Shown here one piece after another: positions 13,501-22,497 of a DNA stretch of 64,000 bases. Under the pieces are notes generated by a model. That model searched no databases, had not been told where the DNA came from, and was given only the letters and a program-made list of their open reading frames with translations. The position numbers and the translations under genes are program-made. The DNA is taken from contig NC_092636.1 in assembly GCF_039555335.1 (NCBI RefSeq), positions 61,259,991 through 61,323,990 on the forward strand, in the 5' to 3' direction. Each line of letters begins with the position of its first letter. Position 1 is the stretch's first letter. Source of the stretch: Amphiura filiformis. Its lineage: Eukaryota; Echinodermata; Ophiuroidea; Amphilepidida; Amphiuridae.

Positions 13501-16500
13501 TTATAAGCTGAACAAACTCTAGTTAGGCCACTACTCTCCTTTCCCTCTTCATCTCTCTTTTCGCATTGCTCATTGTATTACTATTAATTAATATGGTTAT
13601 TTTTCAAAATTCAGTTAAGTTTTTTCATAGTTTGGTCCAAGCTAATTATGGATCTTATTGAATTATAATGCAATCCATTGTTTACACACAGGCATGTACA
13701 AGGAAGCTGTGTGCTAAGTGGTACCTCTGTCAGGATTTCAGTAATAGCCCATATCATCTTTGCAATAAATCCTTGATGTGCTCCTGATGAATATGTCAAG
13801 TTGATTTCTGGATTACACATATTTTTTCAGCTATACGTTCCAACTTAATTTGAGGGCGGTAGGTGTTTTTTGTTAACCCAATGCAGCATGCACCCTGTGT
13901 GGTGTAATTCGCCATGTACGTGTAAATGTTGGTATAAAATTGGTGCATGTTTTATGATATTTTGTGTACCCAAACAAGTATTCCACATATGACTAGACAA
14001 GCAAGTTATACAAAACAGGAGTAATGCTTGAAAGTAACAAGAACAATTATTTTCTTTCTCCTTTTAAGTTTCTTTGTCCTATTTCATGAATTTTACCAAA
14101 TATTATTTCATTTCTGTATGACCTTATCCCATAATCAACATTTCATATTATTCTGAGTATTAACAATACTTTCCATCCTTAAATTCCACCCTCATTTTTT
14201 TCCAGAAACCGAAACCAAACTTAAACCTAAGCCCAAACCCAAACTCAAACCTAAGTCCTCCCCTGCTAAACAAACGGTATCGTCAGCGGGGCCAAAAGTG
14301 AAGACAAAGCATGATTCCTGGGCCCAAATCAGCGCAAGTCACAGCCTGCTGATGCGCACTAAACCGTTTTAATCCGCATCCATTGTGTTGCATGAATATA
14401 ATCAATTCTGTGAGTATTGGTGTGCAGTGTGCTTAGCTTGCATGCTCTTTAGTTTGATGTGTTTAATTGGATGCATGGTAATATGGACGCTAACAACTTT
14501 ACCAACCAAAGTTTAATTTGAAAACAGTACTGTGGTGTTTGATGTTTTTTAGTTTTATCCATTCTTTGGTGGTAGGTCTAAAACTGCATTTCATACTATT
14601 TAGTGCATGACTAACCCACAACAACATAAACATGTAGCTTCATATAACCAAACTTTCTTTCTCAAAAACCAGGAATGTATTACTATCATCAGTTCTACAA
14701 AGAACATTATTAAAGCCATGTCCTCCTAAATAGGACAAATAATAAAAGCCTTAAGATATCAAAATGAAAACATTTGGGGTTCAGAAGCCATATGAAAGCA
14801 GGCTATTCAGACTCAGCCCTTGGCATGTAAACCATTATTATTTTATTACTTTATTAATCAAGAACTACTAGCTCTCTAAGTTTGAATATATTATTCTTAC
14901 TCTTAATTCTGATCCTAGGTGCTGAAGTTCCATCTGAATTAAATACACCCAATTAACGAACATTCTTACACTTCCCCAAAAAACCTTGTTTCTACTTGTA
15001 GTGTAAAGCTAGCTAATTTACTAAGAAGATGATAAACTTATTTGTGTGTCATTTGGATTTAACCCACTAATTAAAATGCTGTGCTCTTACTTAATATCTT
15101 CTAAACTGTTGAGGTTGTCTTGCATTTCACTGTTGGTAATGGTCTCATTGGATAACATTAAATATGTGTCATGTTATTGGAGAATTATGTGGGTAAAATT
15201 AACAACATTATTCAAATTTTACCACAGGGTATCTTCGAGACACTCCACATTCAGGATGTGAAGCATGTTATCCTCCCGAGCATTATAATTGTTGAGGTTT
15301 GGTCAAATAATATTTGATTTGAAGTGATGATGCTCTCAGGATCTTTCTGTTAATCTCCCTATGTGTGTTGGTGTAATTCTTAAGACATTCCAATCAGATT
15401 CCAATGCCCTACCAATACCTATCCCACTGTACATTACCTGTATCTGTTTCGCATATATAGCAGTCAATTTAAAGTTCTGGTTTTTTCCTGATTACATAAG
15501 TTTTCCTGTGTGTTCATAGACCTGTTTCCAGTCAAATAAAAAACCCTTACAAATGCCTAACTTGCTCCTCTCCTTCATGATGTGATATGTTTGTCATTAT
15601 CTGTGGTTGATGTTTGCCTGTCCAGTTCCTCTCCTTCCAGATGTTAAGATTCTCATATTATTGGGTTGATGTTTGACAAAATTAGCATCCAATTTGAAAT
15701 GATGATTTTTCAAGTGTTTTATCTATTTCCCTCTGTGTATTCTTTGGGTTGATGTTTGGCAATGCCAATAGCATCCAAATTGAAGTTTTGAGTTTTATCC
15801 GCTTTCAGTGTGTTCATATAACTCATAAGACCTGTTTCAATCAGATTCTAATCCCTCACCAGCGCCTCTCCGGTCTTCCTCCCTATGATGTGATACTTGT
15901 CATTATCTTGGGTTGATGTTTTGCAAATAGCATCCAATTTGAAGTGACAATTCTTTTTGGACTTATCCGCTTTCCTCAGTGTGTTCATATAACTCGTAAT
16001 TATGACCCGATTACAATCCAATACCAGTCCCTGTCCTATCTTCCTCCTTCAGGATGTGATACTTGTCATTTTCTGTGGTTGATGTTTGGCAAATAGCATC
16101 CAATGTGAAGTGATCAATCATTCTGGACATGTCAGTTTTCCTCTGTGTGTTTCTGTAACTCATAACACCAGAAAACTTTACCAATGACCATGTCCTCTCC
16201 TTCTTCTGCATAATGTGGAACTTTTAATTCTCTAATACTAATAGTTTGAAAACAAAGGTTTGTTCTCTTACTGATCAATATTCATATCTGTAAAGCTTGC
16301 ATGTTTTTTTGTAGAATTTGTTAAAATTATAAGTTGGTTTTCAATAATTGAGGTCAAAAGAATGTTGATTTTCTTTTTCAATAATTCAAGCTCCAAAAGG
16401 ACATTCAGCAAGAAAGACTCGATCAAGGGCTCAAAGTAGGAACAGGTATACAGTGTATAGAGTTTATCCACTTCACTCATGCATGCTCTCTTTTAGGGCT

Positions 16501-19162
16501 TGTTCGGGTAATGTTCCATATTCAAATCAATTCAATTCATGACCGGGAAGTTACTTGGCGGACTATTTTGAAACAATTCTAATTTAGAAAATTGTCAACA
16601 ACATGTAGTACCTGCTTTTTGAGGATATTAGTAACAGAACATGCAAGGTCTCTTTACTTCATGTTGCTATGTGTCAAATTTTACAGCAGTAGCTTAGCCA
16701 AGATATTATTGGGAGGGGGCAAAGCCAAATTTTCGTGAAGGACCCGTTTGTCAATTTTTGTCCCATTTTTAGTCATTTTATCACTGATTTTTTTTTGGGT
16801 GGGGGTTAGTTTTCCCCCAGATCCCCCTGTTTTACAAGCTTTATGAGCTGAAGTTTGAAGCCATTTTTAACAAAATGTAAAAGATTTTTGAATAAGACTG
16901 GCAGAACACTGAATTTACAAAATCTATAAAATAATAGCCCTGCAAGTGATTTGAACAAAAAGCAATTGAAACAGTGAATATTTGCCCTGATCTTGCATAG
17001 TTATATAAAATAACAGGTTATCTTACAAGGATTCCCAATGTATATGAAAAGGGCTCTAGTAGATTATGTTTAACACAGCGAGATGCTGAATCATGCAATG
17101 CCCCTTGAATAAAATACACATCATTCCTTACATTTCACAAGGAACATGAGATTGTACAGTTTGACTTTGACATTAGGGTGTACATGGGTTTTATTAATAC
17201 TTTCATGGCTATGTCTACATTCCATCACAGATGTGATTCCAATGGCATCGCAAACATGCTCATCTGTCATGACACAGTTCTTTAACCCCAATACGATTAT
17301 ACACTCATGAATGACATTTGCATGTGTTTTAAGTACAGGATCTCATATTTGAGGTCAAATTTTGAGCAATGATTTAAATGGGGGTTAATGACCTACCATT
17401 GGAAATGGGAGCATTTTGGTTCATATACATTGTTGGTTAACATTCCATGGCATGACATTGCTACATAATTCACTCCCTAATTTGACTTTCCCCAGGTGAG
17501 TGAATTTGTTTTGTGACACTCACATGTACTTGTTGCTTAGCAACTATACTAAATATAACATGTAATATTATGTTGATATGAAACTGGAGAAGTGCAAGTT
17601 ATAGGCAACAAAAAAAAACCCTGTTCTATGGGCCTGATCATCAACCCTGATTTTGCATGTGGGGATTTTTTACTTTTAACAGTATCAAATACAGCTGAAG
17701 TGTTTGATTCATAAGGGGTGGTGGAATAATTATGTGTACCCATGAGGTGGTGAATTATAGGGGGGGCAAAGATTTATATTGGAAGGCCAAGAAGTGGGGT
17801 GGGCAAGCATTTCTTGGCAGCTTGAAAAGGGGGGACAAGAGTTTTTTGGCAGGTCAAGAAAGAAGGGAGGCGAGCAATTTTTGGCACAGATGTTTTGGTC
17901 ACCGTTTCTACATTATGCCCTGATGAGATGTGGGAAAATGTTAGGAACCCATTCAAAATTTCCTACTCACTGCGCTCACATGATATGATAAGACAATTTA
18001 AGTTTAAAATGTGGGTTTTTCGATATCTGTCATGTGTAAGGGGAGGGGCCAAAGATTTTTGTCATGTCAAGGGGGTGGGGTTGGCACATCAAATGGGGGG
18101 GCAAAGATTTGTTGGCACAGCCAAAGGAGGGAGGGAGGCAAGCAATTTTGGGGGACTATTTTTTTACAGCCCTAATCCATTATTAGAATGAGATACTAAT
18201 TAACACATCCATGGTTGAGGCAGGTTATCATAATGGGGATAACTAAGGCATCTTTAGGTTAATCATCTATGTGCCAAATACAAACATATCCTCCATATTA
18301 ACATCCTTGCATGATGCTGTGTCAACTGCTGCACATCTGTACAGTAAGCTAACAAGAGGTTTCTTTTGCTTCAGTATAATAACTTTCTTTTTAGCTCAAA
18401 AAGTGTTTTTTTTACAATAGCTGATGGTCACCTACCTGAATTATAGTTTCACGCTTAGCATTTCCTCAAATTGAGTAACCAATTCTTCTGTTCATTGTCC
18501 GCTGCTTGCTGTTAGAGTGCATTTGATATTCCACATGATGATCAGCTCCTAAACAACAGACAGCGCTATCAATGCCAAGCTCAATCAGAAATTTGGTCAT
18601 TCCAATTTGAGAAACTATCATTGAAATACGTAACATCAACTACCGTATTCATTCCATTAACCGGCCAGGGTGCTTAATAAAGTCGTTTTGGGTGGGCCCT
18701 TATTTTTTATATTGTTTACATAATTATATATGTAAAAAATGGTTCAGGATATGGACTTTGTGTGCAGATGGCTGTGTTTGATACACAAGTAGTTGCATGC
18801 ATGGATCCTGCACATAATGATAGAGGATCATGTGTAGTTAAGTCGCTGGTTGGGCACTTATAGAGGCATGGGCGGTTAATGGAATGAATACGGTACTTGT
18901 ATTCAATCCGTGTACAAGAATTTGTTGTTCCATATTAGTGTAAATTGACAATCCTGATGAACTTATGTTGTGGATGTTTCTTTTTGCTTCTTGCAAAACA
19001 GGTCAGATGTTCGCACATCACTTCAGCTCTGACAAACCAGCACAACCAGACCTACAACCATATGGAGTACCCCTCACGCAAGCTACCATATCACGCATGA
19101 ACGCAACCAAACAAGTACGCAAGGACAACTCACAAACTCAGCAACCAAAACCATTCTTATAA
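1219..19162 (+). CDS. NSUN7: NSUN7, 3' part of the gene (5' truncated by window edge)
   Basis: Putative RNA m5C methyltransferase of the NOL1/NOP2/Sun family, subfamily NSUN7. Exons: 1219-1502, 4133-4322, 6350-6560, 7425-7568, 8340-8441, 8921-9168, (9706-9717), 11696-11987, then either 14206-14372 or 19002-19162. All junctions are GT-AG and in phase, giving 545 residues without the optional microexon and with the 14.2-kb ending. The match to vertebrate NSUN7 runs the whole length, with landmarks YAWVN, TNPVEYML, VYTTCSVFSEENE, EPSEVMGGCF and ARAAAKGL. The SAM-binding motif I is degenerate and the motif IV cysteine is absent, so activity is uncertain. The first coding exons are outside the window or unrecognised. 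Identification rests on remembered family sequences, not a search. Confidence 0.93.
1695..2053. mobile_element. TTAA-flanked palindromic MITE
   Basis: TTAA, then GGGGGTACTACACCC, and at the other end gggtgtagtacccccTTAA. The arms are inverted over more than 130 bases each, with shared inner motifs such as ggggcaaggactacaac and gtagtccttgcccc. TTAA duplication is the signature of piggyBac-type insertion. No coding capacity. It lies in the NSUN7 intron after 1502. Confidence 0.85.
2054..3276. other. NSUN7 intron, no gene seen
   Basis: AT-rich intron. Around 2470-2660 it contains words such as ataagcgccccctac that resemble the interior of the repeat at 21674-22000, so a decayed copy of that family may be present. 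Nothing coding was found. Confidence 0.5.
3277..3766. mobile_element. MITE with ~55-bp inverted termini
   Basis: The left end (gttaccagtcaacattaata, then ggtaaattttcacgggaaaa, then ttttctggacacatga) is matched in reverse complement at 3711-3766 with few differences. There is no open frame of note. The target duplication is unclear. It sits in the NSUN7 intron between 1502 and 4133. Confidence 0.8.
4133..4322 (+). CDS. NSUN7: NSUN7 coding exon b
   Basis: The acceptor ctttcag ends at 4132 and the donor CAG|gtagga is at 4323; phase 2 in, phase 0 out. It encodes VSEVTEALREEGFSM, then a segment with FALDGHCPNVLVFHSG, and ends ELVQEGKLVLQ. This corresponds to the human NSUN7 stretch that contains a similar FAVDQHCYDVLIF segment, before the SAM-binding fold. 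Confidence 0.9.
5575..6215. repeat. AATTGAATTGG-rich simple repeat interrupted by a MITE
   Basis: Both sides of the MITE at 5807-6085 consist of variants of ttcaatgcattgaaattgaa and ggaattgaattg. The left and right flanks appear to be one degenerate repeat into which the MITE inserted. Confidence 0.6.
5807..6085. mobile_element. GGGCTATTCC-family MITE, copy 1
   Basis: Begins TGGGCTATTCCATTTAAAAT followed by ccacacta, and ends agtgtggatttcaactataa followed by tagccca, the inverted form. The interior alternates gaagat, ccacagaggg and catttgaaa words. Four further copies lie at 28.3, 29.1, 32.6 and 36.2 kb. No coding capacity. Confidence 0.85.
6350..6560 (+). CDS. NSUN7: NSUN7 coding exon c, motif I region
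   Basis: The acceptor cccctgcag ends at 6349 and the donor A|gtatcc is at 6561; phase 0 in, phase 1 out. Contains GPHSVKQLLNEGDD followed by TNVGSGWTTAHVASL. This sits where active NSUN enzymes carry the SAM-binding motif I (DxCAAPGGK type). The glycine-rich core survives only as NVGSGWT, which agrees with the known divergence of NSUN7. Confidence 0.9.
7425..7568 (+). CDS. NSUN7: NSUN7 coding exon d, motif IV region
   Basis: The acceptor cctcacag ends at 7424 and the donor G|gtaagg is at 7569; phase 1 in and out. Encodes FKNVKVVLVTPQDSRSGITN followed by PVEYMLQEGD. In the family the motif IV core is PC-S-G; here the position reads P-Q-D-S, so the cysteine is missing. The downstream NPVE-fIL segment is typical of NSUN7. 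Confidence 0.9.
8340..8441 (+). CDS. NSUN7: NSUN7 coding exon e
   Basis: The acceptor catttgcag ends at 8339 and the donor T|gtaagt is at 8442; phase 1 in and out. Encodes DASLLKELSRDNVDAEKLDE and then a helix ending KHMDLLKHVMK. It matches the vertebrate segment between motif IV and motif VI (LLKD-S, KL, QL-HAMKF). It is too short to stand out as an open reading frame. Confidence 0.9.
8576..8816. mobile_element. short MITE with ATGCGATCAAGCAAAATCAG termini
   Basis: The terminal 25 bases at 8576-8601 recur inverted at 8791-8816, both carrying the words gcgatcaagcaaaatcagtc and cggaa. It lies in the NSUN7 intron between 8441 and 8921. No coding capacity. Confidence 0.8.
8921..9168 (+). CDS. 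NSUN7: NSUN7 coding exon f, motif VI (TCS) exon
   Basis: The acceptor tcttctccag ends at 8920 and the donor GAG|gtaggc is at 9169; phase 1 in, phase 0 out. Encodes FPKVQAVVYTTCSVFSEENE, then a variable linker, then EPSEVMGGCFVAVLSRE. The TCS cysteine is the nucleophile position of motif VI in NSUN methyltransferases and is intact. The GGCF-aVLsR strand closes the methyltransferase fold. Confidence 0.94.
9195..9470. repeat. degenerate (TGAG/TGAT)n simple repeat
   Basis: Runs of gagtgag, tgattgattg and related tetranucleotides in the NSUN7 intron just after the motif VI exon. Its minus-strand open frame (9187-9516) is a by-product of the repeat. Confidence 0.75.
9706..9717 (+). CDS. NSUN7: candidate 12-nt NSUN7 microexon (GKRL)
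   Basis: Inside the intron between 9168 and 11696, a long T-rich tract ends in cattatag at 9705. It is followed by 12 bases (GGA AAA AGA TTG) and a good donor gtaaga. Both flanking exons meet in phase 0, so inclusion adds exactly Gly-Lys-Arg-Leu after the end of the catalytic fold, and skipping keeps the frame. Support is from splice signals and phase only; transcript evidence is absent. Confidence 0.45.
9718..11695. other. NSUN7 intron, no gene seen
   Basis: AT-rich intron ending in a C-rich stretch around 11540-11650 (cacaccc and accccta words) before the acceptor at 11695. No recognisable coding or RNA gene. Confidence 0.5.
11696..11987 (+). CDS. NSUN7: NSUN7 coding exon g, basic/acidic C-terminal region
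   Basis: The acceptor gtcttgcag ends at 11695 and the donor A|gtaagt is at 11988; phase 0 in, phase 1 out. Starts DEALSAADIIARAAAKGL, matching the conserved vARAAAKGLLDG of vertebrate NSUN7. It continues as a low-complexity charged tail with an Asp run (DDDDD) followed by Lys/Ser-rich sequence. That tail is probably disordered. The open frame extending upstream to 11507 is C-rich intron. Confidence 0.92.
11988..14205. other. NSUN7 intron, no gene seen
   Basis: Intron between the charged-tail exon and the alternative last exon. A small direct duplication of ggaaccctccagtgaagt lies near 13209-13245. Nothing coding was recognised. Confidence 0.5.
14206..14372 (+). CDS. NSUN7: NSUN7 alternative last coding exon 1 (KPKPKPKLKPK)
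   Basis: The acceptor tttttttccag ends at 14205. Entering in phase 1, it reads K-TETKLKPKPKPKLKPKSSP and ends SLLMRTKPF, stop TAA at 14370-14372. The Lys-Pro repeat continues the basic tail of the previous exon. A good donor, tct|gtgagt, follows at 14410, so this exon may be a cassette (14206-14409) carrying its own stop rather than a terminal exon. Confidence 0.75.
14741..14746 (+). terminator. candidate poly(A) signal AATAAA for short NSUN7 form
   Basis: AATAAA lies about 370 bases after the TAA at 14372, with an ATTAAA at 14708. It would end a transcript that uses the 14.2-kb exon as its last exon. Support is by motif and position only. Confidence 0.4.
15285..16210 (+). repeat. tandem repeat, period about 165 bp
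   Basis: Diverged copies share the landmarks ggttgatgtttggcaaatag, catccaatttgaagtgat, tgtgttcatataactcat and gatgtgatacttgtcat. The ggttgatgttt landmark occurs at 15665, 15747, 15911 and 16077; the last two spacings are 164 and 166. Earlier copies around 15290 and 15605 are more degenerate. It lies in the intron between the two alternative NSUN7 last exons. I see no coding role. Confidence 0.75.
16211..18640. other. NSUN7 distal intron, no gene seen; G-rich repeat at 17760-18160
   Basis: Between about 17760 and 18160 the words ggggcaaagattt, ttggcagg and gggaggcgagcaattttt recur several times in imperfect direct order. This looks like a short repetitive element or decayed minisatellite. The overlapping open frames there are products of this repeat. 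The rest is AT-rich intron. Confidence 0.5.
18641..18895. mobile_element. TACCGTATTCATTCC-family MITE, copy 1
   Basis: Begins taccgtattcattccattaa and ends ttaatggaatgaatacggta, a perfect 20-base inversion. The interior has gggtgggccc and ggttgggcac. It ends about 105 bases before the distal NSUN7 exon. A longer copy is at 21674-22000. Confidence 0.88.
19002..19162 (+). CDS. NSUN7: NSUN7 alternative last coding exon 2
   Basis: The acceptor ttgcaaaacag ends at 19001. In phase 1 from exon g it reads S-QMFAHHFSSDKPAQPDLQPY and ends TQQPKPFL, stop TAA at 19160-19162. The phase agrees with splicing directly from 11987, skipping the 14.2-kb exon. Both endings finish in a KPF-type tail (TKPF and PKPFL). 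A poly(A) signal follows 160 bases later. Which ending matches the vertebrate C-terminus cannot be told by eye. Confidence 0.75.
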
Positions 19163-19321
19163 TGAAGAGCAAAGAACACAGCTCCTTACTGTCATTTTAA
19201 TAAGGCTTTCTACTCAAGTATTACGTTTCATGAAAAATATTTTCTTAAAAGTGTTGTTATAAAGTTGAGTATGTACAGTATATGAACTTTTATTACAAAA
19301 AAATTGTAAGAAAATAATTTT

Positions 19322-19327
19322 ATTAAA
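19322..19327 (+). terminator. candidate NSUN7 poly(A) signal ATTAAA
   Basis: ATTAAA in an AT-rich run 160 bases after the distal NSUN7 stop, followed by GT-rich sequence (ttggtgcttttgatttgt). This is the expected layout of a cleavage site, placing the 3' end of the gene near 19.34 kb. Confidence 0.6.
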
Positions 19328-19522
19328 TTAAAAATATGAAATTGGTGCTTTTGATTTGTCATCTTCCTAATCAGACCAAAGACTATTATTGTAAATGAAC
19401 AAACTTTTAATATTATAGGCCTGGTTGAGGGCAGACATTATGTACATAAAACCCAACCCCAACAGAAGTCTTGAACCTATTATATATTTGCAGTGATTGG
19501 ACTTCTTGTGAGTTTGGATCTT

Positions 19523-19933
19523 AAAGGGATTTTACAGTCATTTGATTTGGGCATCCGAAGTGTTAGACCATTTATTGATATTTTGAAAGAATTTTTAACG
19601 TAAGTTGCAACTAAAAATATACCGTAAAAAATCGAAAATTGAAAAGAAAGTCAAATTTTGATCCTTCTTGACTCAAATTTTTAAATCTTTACTAGTTTGT
19701 GTCTTTAGAAATTAAATATGCAATTTTCATCGATTTGGAAGTTTAGGGTAAGTGGTTATGGTGGAAGAAAACAAATTGGCATAGAAAATCAAATTTGGCA
19801 CTTTTCCCACTTTGGTTGATAACACATAAAACGGTCAGAGCATGGTTAGGATCACTCCACAAGTCCACAAGCACTGAACATTTTAAGGATGTTAAAATTG
19901 AGATTGCAGGCAAAATGACTGTATATTCCTTTG
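19523..19933. mobile_element. probable MITE, AAAGGGATTTTACAGTCATT termini
   Basis: The left end aaagggattttacagtcatt is matched at the right by aatgactgtatattccttt in inverted orientation with a few mismatches. No target duplication was established and there is no coding capacity. Confidence 0.5.
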
Positions 19934-20544
19934 ACACTGCAGTGCATTGAGCGCACACATGCTTATTTGTGAGAAATTGCTTTACCTCAATGGTAACTGC
20001 AATTGTGTACAAATGTTAATAGTTACTGAATTTAATCATTGCATTATTTTGTTAAATTACAAAATGTTCATGTTGAGAAAAAAGTGGGTTTTATAAAGAT
20101 TTTTTATTTTATTTTAATAGCTTTCCAAGTTTGATGATATTAACATGTTGGTGTTATTGTAATAAATGGGTGACATGGTTATTCTATATGTAGGCTGATG
20201 AGGGTGTTGCACCTGTTAGAATTGCATCCAATATAAGATGAATCTTGTCCCCCAGTGGTAAGAAGCTTTTTGTAAAGCGAAATCATCTTATGATCTGGCT
20301 TCCCCCCTTGTTTTCTTGTCCAATTCCTTGTAGATGTAAATATAACACAATTATTACATGATGGGTACATATATGAAGAGATCAGATGCAACATGCGATC
20401 TATCCCAGTACTGCCATGTATATTTTTTGTCTTAATTTTGATATAAAATTGAATCAATGGAGCCCATATTTAATGGTTGAGCTTTGAGTTTTAAAATATT
20501 GGACAAGACTCATAGCGAGACCAAAAAATATTGTTCGTAATGCA

Positions 20545-20606
20545 TCATTATTATGTTTTGGAGCCAATAATTTTCACACACATGGATTCCTCAAAACATA
20601 ATAATG
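20545..20606. repeat. 15-bp perfect inverted repeat (hairpin)
   Basis: cattattatgttttg at the left pairs with caaaacataataatg at the right across a loop of about 30 bases. It could be a small palindrome or the remnant of a MITE. No function is implied. Confidence 0.5.
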
Positions 20607-21673
20607 TTAATTATTGTATTGAGATACTTTTGCAATCATAGGGTAAATAATTATATCAAAAGTTAACAGCCATTCACAAAATAAATATGCACACTAAAAT
20701 GAGTAATGTGACATTATCGGTACAATTACTGAATAGGATGCAACTTGCTAGACTTGAGCCCTATTCGGTAATAGCTCCACATTATCAATAACAAAATTGA
20801 TCCAAAAATTCACAGGGCAGCAATGGCCTATATCACACTTTTTGTGCCTTAATTCCTCACAAGTAGAATCTCTTTAAGAGAGTCCAGAGGTGGCCATAGT
20901 AATATTCCAGGCTGAAATGTATCAATAAGATAAATATTGAATGGTTGAGATCCACACAAGTTGTTAATTAGTATAGTCCTTACATTTATATTGTGCATAG
21001 AATTAGTCCACTGATAGGGTTTTCATTTATTACTCCATTTTATTTGAATCTCATGTAAATATTATAGATAGGATAATCATTACAGTTGTGGGGTATTTCA
21101 CAATTGTATCACAGTTGTAGCTCAACTTTTATTTCTAAAAATCTAAATTGAATGAATAGATGGTCCTACCTCACAAGACTTACACCCACTGTTCCTGCTG
21201 AGGATTTAAAGCTGGAACCAATTTAATATTTTTAATGAAAAAGAAAACAACCCTGTGAATAATAATGAAAAAAGCTCCACAAAAGCTTGCTGAAACTTTT
21301 CATCACCAACTTCCTGGGTAACATAATAATGCAAAACCAATTTGGGATCTAGCCTTAGCAGGGAAAACTCCTGACATGCATTTTATGCCATGATCTAAAA
21401 TTCTATACTTCAGAACTTAAGTTAGCCATCTTTTGTGATATGAGCCATAAGGTGTAATGTTATAAGTTTGTTTAAGTGGGTTTTTTTTTGTTAGGCATTA
21501 TGCTGTCAGAGAGATGGGTGTAAGTCATCTGTGAGGAGTGTACATAGCAAAGTTTTTTTGGTCAAATGTAATCAGTTAAAACTGCTTGCCAAATCAAAAT
21601 GCTTTACAAGAGGTTTGCTAACATGTTAACTAATTTTGGGCTATGTGGGTAACAGCTTAAATCAGTATTTAGG

Positions 21674-22000
21674 TACCGTATTCGTTCCAATAAGCGCCCA
21701 TGTCCCAATAAGCGCCCACCTAGGGTATTTTCAATTTGCAAGGGTACCATTCATGTTGAAGTTACAGATAGATGTCGATACAGTGAAATAGCTGCAGGAC
21801 TACAAGTCCTGCGTAAACTTGCAAAACATTTTCTGCATCAGAATAGCTATTAGAACGTCTCAGTACACTTGTATAACATACGTAAATTTGTCTCTAATAA
21901 ACGCCCCTTACAAAAAATTAGGTAAACGAGGTAAAAAATAAGCGCCCACCCAAAATGACTTTGTTAAGCACTCTGGGCACTTATTGGAATGAATACGGTA
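21674..22000. mobile_element. TACCGTATTCATTCC-family MITE, copy 2
   Basis: Begins taccgtattcgttccaataa followed by gcgccca, and ends ttattggaatgaatacggta. Inner gcgccca and aagcgcccac words are repeated. It shares termini with 18641-18895 but has a different interior. Confidence 0.88.
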
Positions 22001-22497
22001 CTCTATAGTTGTAGGTAGTGTTGATATTTCAAATATTTTCACACTAGGTTTGATTTTAAACCACAGTATTATGAATTAGACATATTGAAGACCATAGTAG
22101 AAGAAGTGCCTAAGTCTAAACATGTAGTTCAATGGCATAGCGTGAGTCATTCAATTAAGGGTGTACCAAGCCTGATTGGGGGCACCGGCCATTTTGTTTT
22201 GGCAATTTTCAACAGGATGTTCACATCATTCTTTTTGTTTGAAAGTTGTGTTAACAATTCTTGTAATGTACAAATTTAAAAAAGTTGCCCCATTTTATTC
22301 ATGGAGACCTTTCTTAACATGTTAGTACTTCTTCCACTACAGTCTTCAATTTTTAAACATTTATTTAATTTTTTTGTCAATAACTGGAATTTTAAAAAAG
22401 ACAAAAAAAAAGTGGATCAAAATGATACACCGAATGTTCAACTAAAATTTGCACACTAGTTAGGTGCAGTTTAATATTAAAAGCATTGAAGAACAAA

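Larger units (their letters stand above)
19340..21673. other. intergenic, no gene seen
   Basis: DNA downstream of NSUN7. Contains a palindromic element at about 19523-19933 and a hairpin at 20545-20606. No gene was recognised on either strand. Confidence 0.6.

Noticed and set aside
17732..18191. Overlapping Gly/Lys-rich plus-strand frames
   Set aside because: All arise from imperfect ggggcaaagattt repeats read in several frames.
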